From: JADJNY01 sp046349615
Lineage (GTDB): Bacteria > Planctomycetota > UBA1135 > GCA-002686595
DNA: 64,000 nucleotides
Assembly: GCA_046349615.1 (NCBI GenBank)
Contig: JAXMBZ010000004.1
Span: 1 to 64,000, forward strand
Direction of reading: 5' to 3'
In this document: positions 7,707 to 16,514 of the stretch, in pieces
Position numbering within the stretch: position 1 is the stretch's first letter
Layout of the letters: each line of letters begins with the position of its first letter
Notes under the pieces: model-generated
Seen by the model: only the letters and a program-made list of their open reading frames with translations
Database searches by the model: none
What the model was told of the DNA's origin: nothing
Position numbers and translations under genes: made by a program

Positions 7707-7742
7707 GGTCGTGTGCTTTCGGTGCCGATGCGTGCCGTCAGG

Positions 7743-8744
7743 TCATGCGCCGGAGGGCACGCGCCCCCGGACGAGGTACAGGGAGAGCGCGGGCGCCGCT
7801 TCGTTCGAAGCGGACTCCCGGCGCTTGGGTTGGTAGCGGTCGTCGACGGCTTCGATGCGCGCGTCGACGAAGCCCGAGCGCTCGAACGCGGCGCGCACGT
7901 CGCGCGGATCGAGGCCGAGGTGGCGATCCCCTTGCTCGTCGCGCATCCACTCCTCGCGGTGCGGCGCGAGCTCGAGCACGACGGCGGTCGAGCCCGGCTT
8001 GAGCACGCGGCGCATCTCGCGCACGGCGGGCGTCGGATCGTCGAGGTGGTGGAGGACCATGCCCGCGACGCAGCCGTCGAGCTCCGCGTCGGCGATCGGG
8101 AGCTCGTCGAGGTCGCCGCGGCGCAGGTCGAGCGTCGTCCCGGGCGGCATCGGCTCGAGCTTCTTCCGCGCTTCCTCGAGCATCGCGTTCGAGCCGTCGA
8201 CGCACACGAGCCGCGAGCAGAGCCCGGCGAGCGCGCTCGCGAGGTAGCCCGTGCCGCAGCCGAGGTCCGCGAGCACGAGCGGCCGCGCGAACACGTTCGC
8301 GGCGACGCGCTGGCGCGCCTGTCCCGTCGCGAAGTCGACGCCGATCTTCTCCCACTCGCCGGCGACGCGATCGAAGAAGTCGCGGGAGCGCGCGCGCCGC
8401 TCCGCGACGACCTGGTGCAGGCGCGCGACGTCGGACGCGAACTCGGGCAGCGTCGGGATCTCGGCGCGCAACGTCGACCAGAGGCGCGCGACGAGGTCCT
8501 CCGTCGCGTCCTCGGGGACGCCGAGGCGCAGGAAGGTCGTCCGCCCTTCGTGGCGCTCCTGGAGCAGCCGCGCGTCGCGCAGGACGCGCAGGTGGTTCGA
8601 CACGCGGCTCTGCTGCATGTCGAGCGCGCGCGCGAGCTCGCCGACCGAGAGCTCGGAGAGCTCGAGCAGGCCGAGGATCCGGAGGCGGGTCGGCTCGCCG
8701 AAGAGGCGCAGGGCCTCCCCGAGCTGGGCGGTGGGCGCGATCAC
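7743..8744 (-). CDS. ArsR-family regulator fused to SAM-dependent methyltransferase (SahR-like)
   Basis: Predicted 333-residue fusion: an ArsR winged helix (about 10-95; 'LSVGELARALDMQQSRVSNHLRVL' region) followed by a class I methyltransferase domain (about 135-300). The latter has the SAM motif 'LADLGCGTGYLA', an acidic post-motif 'VCVDGSN' and 'GMVLHHLDD'. No ArsR metal-binding cysteines are seen in the recognition helix. Proteobacterial SahR has this architecture, senses SAH and represses ahcY and methionine genes. Adjacency to ahcY makes that the best guess. The GTG start at 8744 is used because the in-frame alternatives lie inside the HTH. A palindrome and promoter elements immediately upstream suggest autoregulation and a nearly leaderless mRNA. 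Confidence 0.82.
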   Translation of the reverse strand: MIAPTAQLGEALRLFGEPTRLRILGLLELSELSVGELARALDMQQSRVSNHLRVLRDARLLQERHEGRTTFLRLGVPEDATEDLVARLWSTLRAEIPTLPEFASDVARLHQVVAERRARSRDFFDRVAGEWEKIGVDFATGQARQRVAANVFARPLVLADLGCGTGYLASALAGLCSRLVCVDGSNAMLEEARKKLEPMPPGTTLDLRRGDLDELPIADAELDGCVAGMVLHHLDDPTPAVREMRRVLKPGSTAVVLELAPHREEWMRDEQGDRHLGLDPRDVRAAFERSGFVDARIEAVDDRYQPKRRESASNEAAPALSLYLVRGRVPSGA

Positions 8745-8753
8745 GACGTGGTC

Positions 8754-8781
8754 ATCGTATCATGATCGCCTGAAACTTGAA
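8754..8781 (-). promoter_or_regulatory. Promoter with palindromic operator for the sahR-like/ahcY operon
   Basis: On the minus strand TTCAAG (8781-8776), 16 bases and TACGAT (8759-8754) end 9 bases before the GTG at 8744. The perfect palindrome ATCATGAT (8759-8766) sits in the spacer next to the -10 box, a position suited to repression by the ArsR-type product. Confidence 0.5.
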
Positions 8782-8810
8782 GCCCAGGGCGGCCGGAACC
8801 GGCCCTGGGC
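8782..8810 (-). terminator. Intrinsic terminator after greA
   Basis: GCCCAGGGC (8782-8790) and GCCCTGGGC (8802-8810) form a perfect 9-bp stem. On the minus strand the stem is followed by TTCAAGTTT. It lies 26 bases after the greA stop codon. Confidence 0.65.
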
Positions 8811-8836
8811 GCGTAGAAAGCCCGATTCCGGGCCGG

Positions 8837-11017
8837 TCAGTCGCCGAGCGGGTGGGGCTCGGTCGCGAGGACCTCGATCGAGATCGAGCCCGAGGGGAGC
8901 TGGACCTGGACCTTGTCCCCGGGCTTCTTCCCGAGGAGTCCCGCCGCGAGCGGGGCGCGGTAGGAGACGACATGATCGCCGACGTCCGTGTCCCAGGGGC
9001 CGAGGATCGTGATCTCGTGCGTCTGCCCGGTGCCGAGGTCCTTGTAGCGGACGTGCGTGCCCGGCGAGACGACGCCCTCGGGGAGGATCTCGTTCTCGAT
9101 CGCGACCGCGCGGCGGAGTTCGCCCTCGATCTCGGCGGCGCGCGAGGTCAAGTTGCGCTGCTCCTCGATCGCGGCTTCCCACTCGGAGTTCTCCGAGAGG
9201 TCGCCCATCGCCGCGGCGCGGCCGATCGCGTCGGAGTTCGCGGGGATCTTCACCTCGCGCAGGTGGTGGAGCTCCGCCTTGCGCTTCTCGAGGCCCTTGC
9301 GCGTCGTGTAGATGCGCTCGTTCTCCCAGAAGAACGCGGGCGCCGCGCGCATCGCGACCGGCGTCGCGCGCATGTAGATGTCCGTGAACTGGTTGTCGAT
9401 CGTCTCGTCGACGCCGCGTTGCACGGTGCGCTGCAGGCTGACGATCGCTTCGGGATCGGCGCCGTGGAGCAGGCGGCGGAGCACGGAGTCCTTGCCCTTG
9501 GTGAGGAACTCCGCGAGGCGCGTGTTCGAGCGCAGGTTGTTCGCGTCGCCGCGGCGGTTCACGAAGAGGTACGACGCGAGCGCGAGCAGCGCTTGCGCGC
9601 GCTGCACCGGCGTCGGCAGGTCGCCGGGGAGCTTGCCGCTCTCGCCGAGGCGCGCGAGGCTGATCAGGACCTCGGGCGCGCGCAGCGGACGCGCGAGCAG
9701 GTCCTTGTACGCGGCGCCGAGGTCCGCGGCGCGGCCGGCTCCGTGCAGCGTGTCGACGAGCAGCTTCGCCATCCCGCTCGGGGCGTGCTGGAGGTTCTTG
9801 ACCGCTTCGTCCACCCAACCGTCGCCGAGCACTTCCTGGAGCGCGGACACGCAGCGTTCTTGTTCACGCAGGCCCGGCAGCGCCTGGAAGTGGGCCCACA
9901 GCGCGGGCGTCTTGCCCGGGTCGGTCGGCGGGGGTTGCGCGGCCGCGGCGCGCAGGAGCTCGAGCAGCGGTTCGGGCGATGCACCGCGCTCCTCGCGCAG
10001 GAGCAGCCACGCAGCCATGCGCAGCGGGAGCGGTTCGTTCGGCGACTGCGTCTTCGCCTCGAGCACCTCGAGCAGCATGACGCGCATGCGCTCGTCCTGG
10101 TTGCCCTGGAGCTGCTCACGCACGCGGCCGAGCACGTCGGCGAGCGAGGTCGAGTTCTCGAGCTGGCGCTTCAGATCCGCGACGGCGTCCATCGCGTTGT
10201 GGAGCAGCTGCACGTCGCCCTTGAGCGGCGTGCCCGTGACCTTGAACCACTCGCTCGACTCGGCGTGCTTGCGCGTCTTGCGCCACCAGCCGTTCCACGC
10301 GGTGCCGTCGACGCCGACCTGCGCGAGCGCGTTCTTGATCGACACGGTCGACGCGCGGCCGTGGTGGCGCTCGAGGACGTTGCGGAGCACGGCGAGCGGC
10401 TCTTCCTTGATCTTCTTGCGCAGCGCGTCGGGATCGCGGAAGTGCTGCGAGCGCAGGTCGCTCTCCGGGAGCGGCTCGAAGATCTCCATCGCCGCGTTGA
10501 GCGGGAACCGGTCGCGCCGGCCGCTCGTGAAGCGGATCTGGAGGTCGAGCACCTCGAGCGCGACCTCGGTCACCTCGCCCGTGCCCCAACCGCCTCCGTG
10601 GTACACGAGGCGGCCCACTTGGAAGAACATGAGCCGGTCGAACGCGACCCACGCCTTGCGCGGATCGCCGAGGTTCGCCTCGAGTCCGGAGAGACGCGTG
10701 TACGCCTCCCACCAGCTCTCGCCGCTCCACGCCTTCTGCGCGGCCTGGTACAGCGGGCCCGCGAGCTCGCCGGGAGGCCCGCCGCCCTGGACCGCCATGC
10801 CGTAGAGCCGCGCGGCGTCCGCGGCGCGCCCGCGGCCTTCGAGCGCGACGGCGTGCTCCTTGATCATCGGGAGGCAGCGCGAGAGGCGCTTCTTGTCGAG
10901 CGCGAGACGGAGCGCGCCGATCAGGTCGTCGACCGGACCGTCCGTGCTCATCAGCGCCTTCCAGCTCTCGTCGAACTCGGGCCACTTCTCTTGGGCGGCA
11001 AGGAGGATCAGGCTCAT
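8837..11017 (-). CDS. greA: Transcription elongation factor GreA with ~560-residue N-terminal extension
   Basis: The last ~164 of 726 residues are a complete GreA: the coiled coil with the acidic tip 'GDLSENSEW' (canonical GDLSENAEY) and the FKBP-like C-terminal domain ('VSPGTHVRYKDL', 'YRAPLAAGLLGKKPGD'). GreA rescues backtracked RNA polymerase by stimulating transcript cleavage. The ~560-residue N-terminal part is helical and includes 'WNGWWRKTRK', a motif seen in the long GreA proteins of Chlamydiae and spirochaetes; standard GreA is about 158 residues. The frame is continuous, so the extension is real. The first methionine, 'MSLILLAAQEKWPEF', starts the ORF. An intrinsic terminator follows, so the gene is probably a single transcription unit. 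Confidence 0.9.
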   Translation of the reverse strand: MSLILLAAQEKWPEFDESWKALMSTDGPVDDLIGALRLALDKKRLSRCLPMIKEHAVALEGRGRAADAARLYGMAVQGGGPPGELAGPLYQAAQKAWSGESWWEAYTRLSGLEANLGDPRKAWVAFDRLMFFQVGRLVYHGGGWGTGEVTEVALEVLDLQIRFTSGRRDRFPLNAAMEIFEPLPESDLRSQHFRDPDALRKKIKEEPLAVLRNVLERHHGRASTVSIKNALAQVGVDGTAWNGWWRKTRKHAESSEWFKVTGTPLKGDVQLLHNAMDAVADLKRQLENSTSLADVLGRVREQLQGNQDERMRVMLLEVLEAKTQSPNEPLPLRMAAWLLLREERGASPEPLLELLRAAAAQPPPTDPGKTPALWAHFQALPGLREQERCVSALQEVLGDGWVDEAVKNLQHAPSGMAKLLVDTLHGAGRAADLGAAYKDLLARPLRAPEVLISLARLGESGKLPGDLPTPVQRAQALLALASYLFVNRRGDANNLRSNTRLAEFLTKGKDSVLRRLLHGADPEAIVSLQRTVQRGVDETIDNQFTDIYMRATPVAMRAAPAFFWENERIYTTRKGLEKRKAELHHLREVKIPANSDAIGRAAAMGDLSENSEWEAAIEEQRNLTSRAAEIEGELRRAVAIENEILPEGVVSPGTHVRYKDLGTGQTHEITILGPWDTDVGDHVVSYRAPLAAGLLGKKPGDKVQVQLPSGSISIEVLATEPHPLGD

Positions 11018-11166
11018 GGCGTCAGGCTCGCGGATTCAGTGCGGGGGGACGGCGGCGCCCTCGCGGGACGCGGCCGTGGGCGCTGCGGTCCGGCACGAGG
11101 GCGCGGGGGCCGAACATGATGCCCGATCCAGGCCCCAGGTTCCACCCTCGGGCGACCCCGGGGCGC

Positions 11167-12339
11167 TCAATCCACCGCGAGGAGGGCGCCCTTCAGGTAG
11201 CGCGAGCGGCTGAACTCGGGCCGCTGCGGATGGTCGGGGGCGGCGCCGAGCACGTCGAGGAGCCGAACCCCGCGCCGGGCGCGCCGCGCGGACTGGAAGA
11301 GCATCCCGAGGAACGTCGGCAGGTCGAGCGCGCCCGAGCAGGAGAAGGTCGCGAGCAGCCCGCCGGGCTTCACGCATTCGAGGCCGAGCGTGTTCAGGTC
11401 GCCGTAGCGGTGGAGCCCTTCCTCGATCTGATTCCGGTTCGCGATGATCTTGTGCGGGTCGAGCACGACGACGCCGGGCCGTTCGCGCGCGGCGCGCGTC
11501 TCGCGCAGCACGTCGAACGCGTCGGCGTGCACGAACTCGACCGCGAGCCGGTTCTCGTCCGCGGCGGCGGCGGCGCGCTCGAGCACGACCTCGTCCAGAT
11601 CGACGGCGCGGACGCGCGCGGCTCCGTTGCGGGCGGCCTGGAGCGCGAACCCGCCCGTGTTGCAGCAGAGGTCGAGCACGAACTGGCCGCGCGCGTACTG
11701 CGCGACCTTCAAGCGGTTGTCGCGCTGGTCGCAGAAGAAGCCCGTCTTGTGTCCGCGGCCGGGCGCGACGCGGTAGCGCACCTGGTGCTCGAGGAACGTC
11801 GTCTCGCCGACGTCGCGCGGCGGCTCGGGCTCGAAGCGCTCCGCGTTCGCGGCGGAGTTCGGCACCTTGTGCACGACCTCGCACTCGGGGTAGAGCTCCT
11901 TCACCGCCCACTCGACGTCGTCGCGCAGGTTCCAGAAGCCGCGCGCATGGTGCTCGCACACGATCACGGAGCCCAGGCGGTCGACGACGAGCCCCGGCAG
12001 GTCGTCGCCTTCCGCGTGCGCGATGCGGTAGGCCTCGGTGACCTCGGGGAGGCGCAGGAGCTTCTTCCGCAGGCGGTCCGCGTTCGACAGCGTGCGCAGC
12101 AGGAAGTCGCGCGGCGCGCGCAGGTCGCTCTTCTTGCCGCGCGTCAGCATCCGCAGGCGGATGTCCGAGCTCCCGTTGTAGAGCCCGTGCCCGACGAAGC
12201 GCCCGGACGCGTCGACGACCTCGACGAGCGCGCCGTCCTCGACTTCGGTGTCGGGGAAGGCCACCTGGCGGCCGTAGATCCAGGGGCCGAGGGAGAGCTC
12301 GTCGGTCGCGAGCCGGATCGTCGGTCGTTCGTCGGTCAT
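11167..12339 (-). CDS. rlmI: RlmI-like class I SAM-dependent rRNA methyltransferase
   Basis: Predicted 390-residue rRNA cytosine-C5 methyltransferase. An N-terminal PUA domain (about 1-75; 'GPWIYGRQV', 'GHGLYNGSSDIRLRML') is followed by an EEHEE-type region and a Rossmann domain with 'GRGHKTGFFCDQRDNR' and the SAM motif 'DLCCNTGGFAL'. The catalytic cysteine is in 'ATFSCSG'. Motif IV reads 'LDPHK' where the family normally has DPPK/DPPxF, a notable substitution next to the active site. E. coli RlmI (396 residues) makes m5C1962 of 23S rRNA; this target is inferred. The gene is divergent from the amidohydrolase-like gene. Confidence 0.78.
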   Translation of the reverse strand: MTDERPTIRLATDELSLGPWIYGRQVAFPDTEVEDGALVEVVDASGRFVGHGLYNGSSDIRLRMLTRGKKSDLRAPRDFLLRTLSNADRLRKKLLRLPEVTEAYRIAHAEGDDLPGLVVDRLGSVIVCEHHARGFWNLRDDVEWAVKELYPECEVVHKVPNSAANAERFEPEPPRDVGETTFLEHQVRYRVAPGRGHKTGFFCDQRDNRLKVAQYARGQFVLDLCCNTGGFALQAARNGAARVRAVDLDEVVLERAAAAADENRLAVEFVHADAFDVLRETRAARERPGVVVLDPHKIIANRNQIEEGLHRYGDLNTLGLECVKPGGLLATFSCSGALDLPTFLGMLFQSARRARRGVRLLDVLGAAPDHPQRPEFSRSRYLKGALLAVD

Positions 12340-12446
12340 GCGGTCCGTGCGCGCGGCCGCGCCGACGCAGGACTTGCGCGGCCGCGGGCGATTCGCGGGG
12401 GGAGACCTTATAACCTTCGCCCCCGTCCGCCGCCCGCGAGGAACCC

Positions 12447-14426
12447 ATGCTGATCGCCTTCGTCCAGAGCGTCGTCCTGTCCGGCGCCACCGTGCACACG
12501 CTGGTCCCGGGGGAGAGCCCGCGCCCGCTCGAGATCCTCGTCCAGGACGGGAAGATCACCGCGCTCGCCGCGCCCGGGGCCGCCGATGCGTTCCCGAAGG
12601 ACGCGCGCCGCGTCGACGTGACCGGGCTCCACGCGCTCCCGGGCTTGATCGACGCGCTCGTGAACCACGATCCGGAGCAGGACCGGCTGTACGTCGCCTC
12701 GGGCGTCGCGCTCGTGTGCGACCAAGGCGGCGACCTCTCGCCCGCGATCGCCGAGCGCGCGCTCGCGGCGCGCGACCGCTGGCCCGGACCGACGCTCGCG
12801 ACCGCGGGCGCGCCGCTCGTCGGCGTCGGCGCGCGCGCGGGGATCGTGCTCGAGAGCGCGGACGCGGCGAAGGAGAAGCTCGGGCGTCTCCTCGGCGAGA
12901 CGAAGCTCGACTGGATCGCGCTCGGTCCCGATCTCGGCGCCGGCGCGTGGAAGAAGGCGCTCGAGGTCGCGCACGAGAAGGGCCTGCGCGTCTTCGGGCC
13001 CGTCCTCGCGAACTCGACGCTCACGGAGGCGCTCGACGCGGGACAGGACGGCGTCTACCACGTCGACGCGCTGCTCCCTGCGGGGAAGGCGTGGAGCGAG
13101 GTCGTGCTCGCGGACCTGCTCCCGCGCGTCGAGAAGCTCGCTGCGTCGAAGACCGTGCTCGTGCCGACGCTGGCGCTGCACGCGGTTCAGCTCCTGCCGC
13201 AGAGGCCGGACGCGCCCGAGCTCCAGCACCTCGGACCGTTCTACGTCCAGCAGTGGGTGAGCGACGCGGCGCAGCGCGAGCACGCCTTCGCGAGCGAGAA
13301 GGGCGCCGCGTACCGACAGGCGGGACTCCAGGCGCTGAACCTGCAGCAGGAACTCCTGCGCGCGGCGTGGGAGAAGAAGGTGCGCCTCGTGCCGGGGAGC
13401 GCGAGCCCGCGGCCGTGGCTCTTCCCCGGGCGCGCGCTCGTCGAGGAGCTCGTGCTCTGGGGGCGCGCAGGCATCGCTCCGTCCGACGTCGTGCGCGCGG
13501 CGACCGTCGGTGCGGCCGAGGCGTTCGGGTTCACGGACCGCGGCACGCTCGCGGCGGGGAAGGTCGCGGACGTCGGCTTCTACCTCGGCGATCCCGAGCG
13601 CGACCTCGCCGTCCTGCGCGATCCGCGCGTCGTCGTCCTGCGCGGGAAGGTGCTCGACCGGGGCGCGCTCGACGGCCTCGTGCAGGACCTGAAGACGCGG
13701 CAGCAGGCGCAGGCCGAGCGCGCGTTCGGCAAGCAGCCGATCGAGCTCGACGCGCCGTCGACGCCCGAGGGCGCGGTGCTCGCGCGCGGCGCGGTCGAGG
13801 AGCGCGTGTTCGGCGTGCGCGCCGGCGCCGAACGCTACGCGATCGTGCGCGGCACGGACGGCGCGGTCACGTACGCGACGCACCTCCGCACGTTCGGCGG
13901 CATCGCGAAGGCGGACACGGACGTCGCGTTGACGCAGACCGTCCGCGACGGGCGCGTCGCGGCGTTCGAGCTCACCGTGAAGAGCGGCGTGCTCGAGGTC
14001 GTCACGAAGGGCGTCCTCGTCGGGAACGTGCTCAACGTCGAGCGCCGCGCGAACGGCCAGTTCGTCGGCAACGTGCCGGTGAAGGACAAGGTCGTGCTCG
14101 TCGACGTCGGGAGCGTGCTCGCCGCGTTCCAGGTCGCGCACGACGCGCGCGAGGGCACGTTCAAGGCGCTCTTCTTCGACGATTACGAGCCCGCGGTCGG
14201 TCCGTGGGAGCTGCGCGTCGACGAAAAGCGCACGCTGCTCACGCGCACGCAGTCGGGTTTCCTCGCCGCGACGCTCGGCGACGACGGTGCGCTCACCGAC
14301 TTGAAGCGCGAGCAGGGCCGCGGCGTCGCGGACTTCGACGCGACGAGCGGCGAGCTCCCGAGCGGTGCGTGGCCCGTGCCCGAAGAGAACCGCGTCCCCT
14401 CGAAGCCGGCGGCGCAGCCGCGGTGA
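12447..14426 (+). CDS. Amidohydrolase-like protein lacking metal ligands
   Basis: Predicted 659-residue protein with the composite fold of metal-dependent amidohydrolases. A beta-sandwich start 'ATVHTLVPGESPRPLEILVQ' and 'GLHALPGLIDALVNHDPEQ' occupy the usual strand before the metal site. The C-terminal 'GTLAAGKVADVGFYLGDPE' matches the classic family ending. The canonical HxH after 'GLID' is absent (it reads ALVNHD), and the later metal-binding GTD motif is replaced by 'GSASPRP'. It is therefore probably catalytically dead or works differently. A further ~230 residues after the amidohydrolase core have no recognised domain. GAGGAACCC precedes the ATG, and a TATAAC box lies at 12409-12414. 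The first ~13 residues could form a weak export signal. Confidence 0.7.
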   Translation: MLIAFVQSVVLSGATVHTLVPGESPRPLEILVQDGKITALAAPGAADAFPKDARRVDVTGLHALPGLIDALVNHDPEQDRLYVASGVALVCDQGGDLSPAIAERALAARDRWPGPTLATAGAPLVGVGARAGIVLESADAAKEKLGRLLGETKLDWIALGPDLGAGAWKKALEVAHEKGLRVFGPVLANSTLTEALDAGQDGVYHVDALLPAGKAWSEVVLADLLPRVEKLAASKTVLVPTLALHAVQLLPQRPDAPELQHLGPFYVQQWVSDAAQREHAFASEKGAAYRQAGLQALNLQQELLRAAWEKKVRLVPGSASPRPWLFPGRALVEELVLWGRAGIAPSDVVRAATVGAAEAFGFTDRGTLAAGKVADVGFYLGDPERDLAVLRDPRVVVLRGKVLDRGALDGLVQDLKTRQQAQAERAFGKQPIELDAPSTPEGAVLARGAVEERVFGVRAGAERYAIVRGTDGAVTYATHLRTFGGIAKADTDVALTQTVRDGRVAAFELTVKSGVLEVVTKGVLVGNVLNVERRANGQFVGNVPVKDKVVLVDVGSVLAAFQVAHDAREGTFKALFFDDYEPAVGPWELRVDEKRTLLTRTQSGFLAATLGDDGALTDLKREQGRGVADFDATSGELPSGAWPVPEENRVPSKPAAQPR

Positions 14427-14448
14427 CGCGCCGCGCGCGCTCCACGTC

Positions 14449-15660
14449 ATGCACGATCGAGCTCCCTCGTCCGCGCGCTTCGCGACGCCCGTGAACCAGG
14501 ACGTCCCGCTCGCGCGTCCGGGCGAGTTCCGCCCGCTCGCCCTGCGCGAGCTCTCGGTCTGGCCGCCGGTCGTGCTCGCGCCGATGGCCGGCGTCACGAA
14601 TTACCCGTTCCGCGCGATGTGCCGCGAGCAAGGCGCCGGCCTCTACGTCAGCGAGATGATCACCGCGCGCGGCTTCCTGAACGGGAACCGGTTGACGCAC
14701 TTGCTCGCGAGCTCACGGCCCGACGAGACGCCGCGCTCCGTCCAGATCTACGGGACGGAGCCGAACGACGTGCGCGAGATGGCGCGCGCGCTCGTCGACC
14801 AGGGCGTGCACCACCTCGACATGAACTTCGGCTGCCCCGTGCCGAAGGTGACGCGCAACGGCGGCGGGAGCGCGATCCCGCTGAAGCCGAAGCTCCTCGC
14901 ACGCATCGTGCGCGCCGGCGTCGAAGGCGCGGGGAAGGTCCCGTTCACGATCAAGGTGCGCATGGGCGTCGACGACACGCTGATCACGTACCTCGACGCG
15001 GGCCGCGTCGCGCAAGAGGAAGGCGCCGCCGCGATCGGTCTGCACTCGCGCACCGCGGCGCAGCTCTACTCGGGCGACGCGCGATGGGACGCGATCGCGC
15101 GGTTGAAACGGCACGTGTCGATCCCCGTGCTCGGCAACGGCGACGTGTGGGAGTGCTTCGACGCGCTGCGGATGATGCGCACGACGGGCTGCGACGCGGT
15201 GATCGTCGGGCGCGGCTGCCTCGGGCGTCCGTGGCTCTTCCGCGAGCTCGCGGACGTGTTCGAAGGACGCGAGCCCGCGCCGCCGCCGAAGCTCGGCGCG
15301 ATCGTGCGCATCATGGAGGGCCACGCGCGGCGGTTGTGCGCGTTCTTCGGGCAAGACACCGGCATGCGGCAGATGCGCAAGTGGTGCGCGTGGTACACGA
15401 AGGGCTTCAAGGGCTCCGCGGCGGTGCGCGAGGAGCTCGTGCGCGTCGACTCGATCGAGACGATGCTCGCGAGCCTCGCGAAGCTCGACCCGGACGAGCC
15501 GTTCCCGCTCTCCGGCCTGCGCGCGCACCGCGGCAAGGCGGGCCGCGCGCAGGAGAAGGTCGCGCTCCCCGAGGGCTGGCTCGACGCGCGCGACGACGAC
15601 GTCGGCCCGTGCGTCGAAACGGACGGCGAAGACGTCGAGGACGCGCTGTCGGGCGGTTGA
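14449..15660 (+). CDS. dusB: tRNA-dihydrouridine synthase (DusB-like)
   Basis: FMN-dependent enzyme reducing uridines in tRNA D-loops with NADPH. The 403-residue protein contains 'LAPMAGVTNYPFRAMCRE', 'MNFGCPVPKVTRNGGGSA' with the catalytic cysteine in GCP, 'VRMGVDD' and 'GNGDVWE' plus 'GRGCLGRPW' for flavin phosphate binding. These match the DusB/TIM-barrel group (nifR3-like). The start chosen is the ATG 23 bases after the preceding stop; the frame is open further upstream inside the amidohydrolase gene but without family similarity. An acidic C-terminal tail ('ETDGEDVEDALSGG') is unusual. It is probably co-transcribed with the upstream gene. Confidence 0.9.
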   Translation: MHDRAPSSARFATPVNQDVPLARPGEFRPLALRELSVWPPVVLAPMAGVTNYPFRAMCREQGAGLYVSEMITARGFLNGNRLTHLLASSRPDETPRSVQIYGTEPNDVREMARALVDQGVHHLDMNFGCPVPKVTRNGGGSAIPLKPKLLARIVRAGVEGAGKVPFTIKVRMGVDDTLITYLDAGRVAQEEGAAAIGLHSRTAAQLYSGDARWDAIARLKRHVSIPVLGNGDVWECFDALRMMRTTGCDAVIVGRGCLGRPWLFRELADVFEGREPAPPPKLGAIVRIMEGHARRLCAFFGQDTGMRQMRKWCAWYTKGFKGSAAVREELVRVDSIETMLASLAKLDPDEPFPLSGLRAHRGKAGRAQEKVALPEGWLDARDDDVGPCVETDGEDVEDALSGG

Positions 15661-15748
15661 GAGCGGGCTCCGCGCCTCCGTGGGCGAGCTGCGTCGCGCG
15701 TCGGTGCGCGCTCCGTGGCGTGCGTCGCCGCGGGTCCCTCGTCGCGCG

Positions 15749-16423
15749 TCAGATCGGGTGCACGATCCAGAGCACGCCGACGGCGAGGCTCGCTCCGCTC
15801 GCGACGAGCACCGCGGTGCGCACGCGGCGCGGCGCGCTCGACGGCGCGGTCCAGCCGATCGCCGCGGCGACGCCCGTGACCGCGGCGAGGCACGCGAGCG
15901 CGTAGCCCGCGAGGTAGGTCGCCGGGAGGAGCACGCCCGGCAGCGCGAGCGCGGGCAGGACTGCGAAGAGGTGCGAGAGTCCCGCCGCGCCGTGCAGGAG
16001 CCCGATCCCGAACGCCGCGTGCGGATGCCGATCGTGTTGCGCGCCGAAGAGGTGCAGGTGCGGGTGCGCGTGCTCGACGCCCTCGTGCTCGTGCGGATGC
16101 GCATGCACGCGCGCGCGGAGCACGGCGTGCAGTCCGAATGCGCCGACCGCGCAGAGCACGACGCCGACCGCGCGCTCGGAGAACGCGGGGAGGAGTTCGT
16201 CGAGCCCGGGGACGACCGCGCGCAACGCGAGCACGACCGCCGCGCCGAGCAGCGCTCCCGCGGCGTGACCGAGGCCCCACGCGACGCCGACGCGCCAGGC
16301 ACGCTTCCCCGCGCTCGCGGCGAACGGCGCGACGCCCGCGAGGTGATCGGGCCCGGTGAGCGCGTGCAACGCTCCCGCGCCGAGGCCGGCGGCGAGGACG
16401 AGGAGCGTGTTCGTCGTTTCCAT
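15749..16423 (-). CDS. UreH/NiCoT-like nickel permease
   Basis: Predicted 224-residue membrane protein with about six hydrophobic segments. The first helix carries 'HALTGPDHLAGVAPFA', matching the H-x4/5-D-H metal-binding signature of the nickel/cobalt transporter superfamily, in the form typical of UreH-like proteins. Between helices 3 and 4 lies a histidine-rich loop ('HAHPHEHEGVEHAHPHLHL') consistent with binding Ni or a similar metal. A later 'HGAAGLSHLFAVLP' is also family-typical. The METT start at 16423 is preferred to the longer frame, which runs through the divergent flavoprotein gene. The transported metal is inferred. No urease genes are nearby. Confidence 0.75.
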   Translation of the reverse strand: METTNTLLVLAAGLGAGALHALTGPDHLAGVAPFAASAGKRAWRVGVAWGLGHAAGALLGAAVVLALRAVVPGLDELLPAFSERAVGVVLCAVGAFGLHAVLRARVHAHPHEHEGVEHAHPHLHLFGAQHDRHPHAAFGIGLLHGAAGLSHLFAVLPALALPGVLLPATYLAGYALACLAAVTGVAAAIGWTAPSSAPRRVRTAVLVASGASLAVGVLWIVHPI

Positions 16424-16514
16424 GGGCGCAGGATGCCAGGAGCGCGGCGCCGAGGAAAGACGGCGTGCCGCGATTGCTCGCGCGCGCGGAGGACGCGAGC
16501 ATGGCGCGCACTCC

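Noticed and set aside
6261..8765. An 834-codon open frame on the plus strand
   Set aside because: It is antisense to ahcY and the ArsR-methyltransferase gene and consists of repetitive Arg/Val/Asp/Leu text.
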